NCBI GenBank assembly: GCA_020056205.1
Contig: JAGVIF010000200.1
Span: 1 to 7,994 of the forward strand
Source of the DNA: Lentisphaeria bacterium
GTDB taxonomy: Bacteria > Verrucomicrobiota > Lentisphaeria > Victivallales > GWF2-50-93
Reading direction: 5' to 3'
DNA: 7,994 nt
This document shows positions 4,495-7,994 of the stretch, piece after piece. The position numbers and the translations under genes were made by a program. The notes below the pieces were generated by a model. It saw nothing but the letters and a program-made list of their open reading frames with translations. It was not told where the DNA came from and made no database searches. Positions within the stretch are counted from its first letter, which is position 1. The number at the start of each line of letters is the position of its first letter.

Positions 4495-5652
4495 ATGAAG
4501 AATTGGAAACTTACGGCGGCCATCGCCACGACGGCCGTATTAACGGCGACTTTCGCATATCTTTACGGGACAGAAGACAAAAATGCCGCCGCGCCTGCCG
4601 ACAACACAACCGCCGCGTCTGAACCCGCAAAACCAATGGATTGGAGTTTTCTGCCGGACGTTGTGGCAAGCTACGGCGATAAAAAAATAACGAAGGAAGA
4701 TTTTATAAAAAACATTGAAGATATTATCTCAGCCGCCCCTAATAACGGGGGCAGACCTCCGATTAATTCGGATATAATAAAAGCCATCGCTCCAAAAATA
4801 ATCAACACCATAATTGACAAAAGAATACTCCTTGACATTGCCAAGTCGGAAGGCATAACGCCAAGCTCAGGGCTCGTCTTTGAAGAATTTGATGAAATAC
4901 TCAAGACCGCGCCGAAAGAAGAAACCGAAAAATTTGACACCGCTCTCAAAGCAAAAAACAGCAGCATAGAACAATACAAAAAAGAATTGGCGGAAAACAA
5001 GATGGCGCAGGAAGACGCCGCCATAAACCGCTGGGTAAAGACAAAAATACAGGCATCAATATCAGTTACGGACGCGGATGTGAAAAAATATTATGACGAA
5101 AATCAGGACGCCTTCACCAAGCCGGAAACCGTGAACGCCTCCCACGTACTTGTAAAATCCGGCGAGAGCCAGGAAGAGATTGATGCGGCTAAAAAGAAAT
5201 GCGAAAAGATAAAATCCGATATTGATTCAGGGAAGTCTACTTTCGAGGGCGCTGCCGAAGAATTCAGCGATTGTCCCAGCGGAAAAAAGGCAAAGGGAAA
5301 CCTCGGAAATTTCGGACGCGGAGACATGGTTAAGGAATTCGAGGACACCGCATTCGGAATGAAGCCCGGAGAAATGTCGGGCCCCGTAAAGACCCGGTAC
5401 GGATACCACATCATAAGAGTTGAGAGCCGCAATGAAAAAGGTATTGCCCCCTATGCCAATGTCAGCGCGCAGATAGACGTATATCTCAAGCAACGCGCGA
5501 CAAATGACGCTATAAAGGTCATTCTTGACAAGAAAAAAGCTGAACTTGGAGTTAAGATAAACATAGCGGAAGAAAAGACCGGGGAAGCCCCGCAAATAAC
5601 GCCCACGCCCCCTGAGAAAACGGCGCCGTCAGAACCCGCCAAACAAGAATAG
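4495..5652 (+). CDS. Membrane-anchored or exported SurA/PpiC-type peptidyl-prolyl isomerase
   Basis: This is a parvulin-family foldase of 385 residues, expected to act in the periplasm on outer-membrane or secreted proteins. Residues 1-5 are basic (MKNWK), followed by a hydrophobic segment 7-24. There is no lipobox and no clear signal-peptidase site, so it is an anchor or a signal peptide. An Ala/Pro-rich linker (31-48) leads to a helical SurA-N-like chaperone domain (about 52-205) with the start motif VVASYGDKKITKEDF. The parvulin domain spans about 212-312: ASHVLV with H217, FSDCPSGKKAKGNLGNFGRG (257-276), MVKEFEDTAF (278-287) and GYHIIRVESR with H305. A Pro/Glu/Lys-rich tail (about 360-385) closes the protein. 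SurA, PrsA and PpiD are the alternatives; one parvulin domain and the N-terminal chaperone part fit the broad SurA/PpiC group. The downstream AsmA-like gene begins 44 bases later and may be cotranscribed. Confidence 0.9.
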   Translation: MKNWKLTAAIATTAVLTATFAYLYGTEDKNAAAPADNTTAASEPAKPMDWSFLPDVVASYGDKKITKEDFIKNIEDIISAAPNNGGRPPINSDIIKAIAPKIINTIIDKRILLDIAKSEGITPSSGLVFEEFDEILKTAPKEETEKFDTALKAKNSSIEQYKKELAENKMAQEDAAINRWVKTKIQASISVTDADVKKYYDENQDAFTKPETVNASHVLVKSGESQEEIDAAKKKCEKIKSDIDSGKSTFEGAAEEFSDCPSGKKAKGNLGNFGRGDMVKEFEDTAFGMKPGEMSGPVKTRYGYHIIRVESRNEKGIAPYANVSAQIDVYLKQRATNDAIKVILDKKKAELGVKINIAEEKTGEAPQITPTPPEKTAPSEPAKQE

Positions 5653-5706
5653 TAAATATTCACCGGAGTTTTATTCTTTTTCCGCGAAAAACATCAGTGA
5701 ACATTT
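5651..5706. repeat. TTCACCG-type imperfect inverted repeat between ppiC-like and asmA-like genes
   Basis: AGTAAATATTCACCG (5651-5665) is identical to 890-904 and, like that copy, begins inside a stop codon. The arm 5654-5669 matches the reverse complement of 5691-5706 at 12 of 16 positions, so the gap can fold back on itself. The right arm carries the GTG (5697-5699) proposed as the start of the next gene. No T-tract follows the hairpin. Confidence 0.55.
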
Positions 5707-7994
5707 TCCGCGTCGGTTGGAAAAGCAAGCGTAAATTACTGCGGGTTGCGGCATATCCGATTCTTGCCATCGTCTTGTTTCTCGTTGTAATAGATTCCAT
5801 AAGCGAAATTTACGGGTTGCCTGATTTCGCCGAAAAAATTATTTCCAACAAGCTCCGTGAACTCGGGCTCTCCGTTAAATTCGTCAACGCCAGAGTCGGG
5901 CTGATAAACGGCATTGTCCTAGATGAGCCCCGCGTATTCGATGAATCTTTTCCGAAACAGCCATTTTTCTCCGCCTCAAACTTCAATATTTCAACTGATT
6001 TTTTTCCTTCGCTTCGGCTCAGGATTGACGAAATTGAGGTTTCAAACGGAAAGCTTGTAACGCCGCTGTTTCCTGAAGTCTCAGACAAACTTCAACCCCT
6101 TTCCATAGAAGAAATTAACGGACGAATTCTTTTCGATGAAGATTCTGCGGCTGTCATAGAATACGCAACCTGCAGATTCATGGGCTGCTTTATTTCCGCG
6201 TCGGGCAAGATAAGAAACTTTCTTCCCCCCCAAAATAAAAATTTCTCACGAGAGACAAAGGCGCCTCATGTCAGTTTCTCTCCCTCTTTCGCGATAAGCA
6301 GCATTCCAGTAAAAAAGAGAAAATCCATAGAGAAAAAAATATTGCTTATCCAAAATATCCCAATGCGCGAAAGGCTTAAAAGCTTCATCTCCGCGTCTTT
6401 CGACTTTGATTTTCAAAATTATGACGACTCGGAAGCTAAAGGAAAAATTAGGACATCGGATTTACAGATAGCCGGCATAGATTGTCTCGAAATCAATGCC
6501 GATTTTTCAATAAAAAATGAGTCTCTCAATATTTCCAACGGGAACGCCTCCCTGAAAAATATCGGAAAAATTCGGATTAAGGATGTCCTTTTTAACTTTA
6601 CGGATATGATAGTTTCCGGGAAAATATCAGGGCAGGTGAATCCCTCCGGCCTGACACGTTATCTGCCTGACGAGGTTACAAACGCGGTCAAATTTGTCAA
6701 TAGTTCCGACAATTCCGAATTTGAACTTGACATTTATTCTTTTGAAATCCCAACCAGGTTTTTTAAGGCCTCTCTCAGCGCCAATTTTTCATCGTTCGGT
6801 TTTCATGAAATGGCGTTCGGGCAGGTCTCAGCTTCCGCGACACTGCTAAATTCGCGGGAAAATCCGGGTAATATCATTTTCGAAAAATTAAGCCTGCTGT
6901 CCGAGGGGGGCGCTAAAATTGACTCCAGCGGCTTCTTTGATTTCAAATCAATGAATTTCAACGGAAAAATTGCCGCGCGGGTTAAAATTCCCGATGAAAA
7001 TTCAAAAATAGGGAACATTCTTTCAAAATATAAAATTCGGTTTTTCCCTTCCGAAAATGGACTTTCGATTGACGGAAAAGTGGAAGGCAATGCTTCCGCT
7101 TTGTCATCAATCAAATCGGATTTCTCCGTCTCTCTCGAAAACTTCAGCGTGGACGATCTTGTATTCGATTCTTTGATCTCTGACTTTCATATAGAAGACC
7201 TTGCTTTAAGTGCAAGACATCTTGAGGCAATTTTCGACAGCGGCGGAAAGATTGACGGAACTGTTTTTTATTCGTTTAAAGATTCAGGCATGCTTGCGGA
7301 AATAAATTGCGCCGGCAATCCGGATTTTATAATTTCCGCCATTCCGGAAAAAGACGCCAAAGGTTTGTCAACGCTCTTTTCTCAATTCAAATTTCCGCCT
7401 TCCCATGAAAAAATGCAAACCAAAATCAAACTCAGTCTTCTGCCAAAGGACGAAGACGGGAATCAGACTTTTTTCATAGACGGAAACACGGTGATATCAT
7501 CTTTTCTTTTCAACGATGTTGAATTTGATTCCGGCTCGTGCAGATTCATAATATCTTCCGACGGAACGGTGATGATTCCATGGGTAAATCTTTCAAGAAA
7601 AGAGAGCAGGGCGACCCTCTCCGTCTTGTATGATTACGGCCAAAACCTTCCTTCAGATTTCTTAAATCCAATTTCATCCGAAAAAATTCAAAAAGATGTC
7701 TTATCTTTCGATGGAGACAGCAATATGGACGGAGATAGTCTGCTGAAGTGTTTTTTTCCGCAAGTAAAACCGGACTGGCTTGATCTCGGAACCCATTTCC
7801 CTTTGAAAATTAAAGGAACCATAGATTATCTCAACCCCGGGAAAACATCCGTAAGCGCGCGAGTCAGAGATGCCTCAATGCTGTGCAAAAAAATCGAAGT
7901 AAAAAACCTTTTTGCCTCGTTAGACTATCAAAAAAATATTCTCCAAATATCTTCCCTTAACGGAACCGTCTGCGGCGGCAAATTTAATTTTGAC
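5697..7994 (+). CDS. AsmA-like membrane-anchored large protein (C-terminus beyond the window)
   Basis: The frame is open without a stop for 766 codons and runs off the window. The N-terminus is basic (RVGWKSKRKLLR, 5-16), followed by one hydrophobic segment (about 17-34), as expected for a cytosolic N-terminus, an inner-membrane anchor and a very long periplasmic part. The rest is beta-rich and repetitive in character, with recurring short phrases of the type ISNGNASLKNI or LQISSLNGTVCGGKF. This is the texture of AsmA/TamB/YhdP-type proteins, which are thought to bridge the two membranes and move lipids. No sharp catalytic motif is expected or seen, so the call rests on architecture. GTG 5697 is the only sensible start before the anchor but has no ribosome binding site at normal distance: GGAG 5665-5668 ends 28 bases before it. 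Coupling to the upstream ppiC-like gene is possible. A generic DUF3971-type protein is the alternative. Confidence 0.68.
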   Translation, partial: MNIFRVGWKSKRKLLRVAAYPILAIVLFLVVIDSISEIYGLPDFAEKIISNKLRELGLSVKFVNARVGLINGIVLDEPRVFDESFPKQPFFSASNFNISTDFFPSLRLRIDEIEVSNGKLVTPLFPEVSDKLQPLSIEEINGRILFDEDSAAVIEYATCRFMGCFISASGKIRNFLPPQNKNFSRETKAPHVSFSPSFAISSIPVKKRKSIEKKILLIQNIPMRERLKSFISASFDFDFQNYDDSEAKGKIRTSDLQIAGIDCLEINADFSIKNESLNISNGNASLKNIGKIRIKDVLFNFTDMIVSGKISGQVNPSGLTRYLPDEVTNAVKFVNSSDNSEFELDIYSFEIPTRFFKASLSANFSSFGFHEMAFGQVSASATLLNSRENPGNIIFEKLSLLSEGGAKIDSSGFFDFKSMNFNGKIAARVKIPDENSKIGNILSKYKIRFFPSENGLSIDGKVEGNASALSSIKSDFSVSLENFSVDDLVFDSLISDFHIEDLALSARHLEAIFDSGGKIDGTVFYSFKDSGMLAEINCAGNPDFIISAIPEKDAKGLSTLFSQFKFPPSHEKMQTKIKLSLLPKDEDGNQTFFIDGNTVISSFLFNDVEFDSGSCRFIISSDGTVMIPWVNLSRKESRATLSVLYDYGQNLPSDFLNPISSEKIQKDVLSFDGDSNMDGDSLLKCFFPQVKPDWLDLGTHFPLKIKGTIDYLNPGKTSVSARVRDASMLCKKIEVKNLFASLDYQKNILQISSLNGTVCGGKFNFD

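Noticed and set aside
5103..5663. Several antisense frames of about 70-120 codons opposite the ppiC-like gene
   Set aside because: They are shadows of a well-conserved parvulin gene, without motifs or translation signals.

Overview
The window looks like a chromosomal segment of a Gram-negative (two-membrane) bacterium of moderate GC. The LptE-type lipoprotein ends in the -EAW style I associate with the Planctomycetes/Verrucomicrobia/Lentisphaerae group. The gaps carry simple-looking repeat families of a kind I associate with Lentisphaerota, Kiritimatiellota, Omnitrophota and related environmental genomes. That placement is inference, not proof; no rRNA or tRNA gene is present to test it.

Layout. 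Bases 1-126 are the end of an unidentified plus-strand gene. A short repeat-bearing gap leads to an LptE-like outer-membrane lipoprotein gene (258-890), whose 5' third is built from repeat DNA. A gene-free gap of about 295 bases (891-1185) is packed with inverted repeats and hairpins. Then come ispF (isoprenoid MEP pathway, from 1186) and rhaB (rhamnulokinase, 1682-3154). The ispF frame has no stop at the expected place and runs about 230 bases into rhaB. A single-domain AICAR transformylase (purine synthesis) lies on the minus strand (3163-4284) and converges on rhaB with an 8-base gap. A divergent promoter region (4285-4494) leads to a membrane-anchored SurA/PpiC-type peptidyl-prolyl isomerase (4495-5652). 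After a 44-base repeat-derived gap comes a very long AsmA-like, membrane-anchored protein that runs off the window (5697-7994).

Functionally, three genes concern the outer envelope: LptE for LPS delivery, a periplasmic chaperone/isomerase of the kind that helps outer-membrane proteins fold, and an AsmA-like protein of a family linked to lipid traffic between membranes. The metabolic genes between them (ispF, rhaB, AICAR transformylase) do not form one pathway.

I did not find a clearly new multi-gene system. The most unusual signals are the intrusion of intergenic repeats into translation starts (LptE and the AsmA-like gene), an exact 15-base repeat copy placed at two different stop codons, and the ispF/rhaB reading-frame anomaly.
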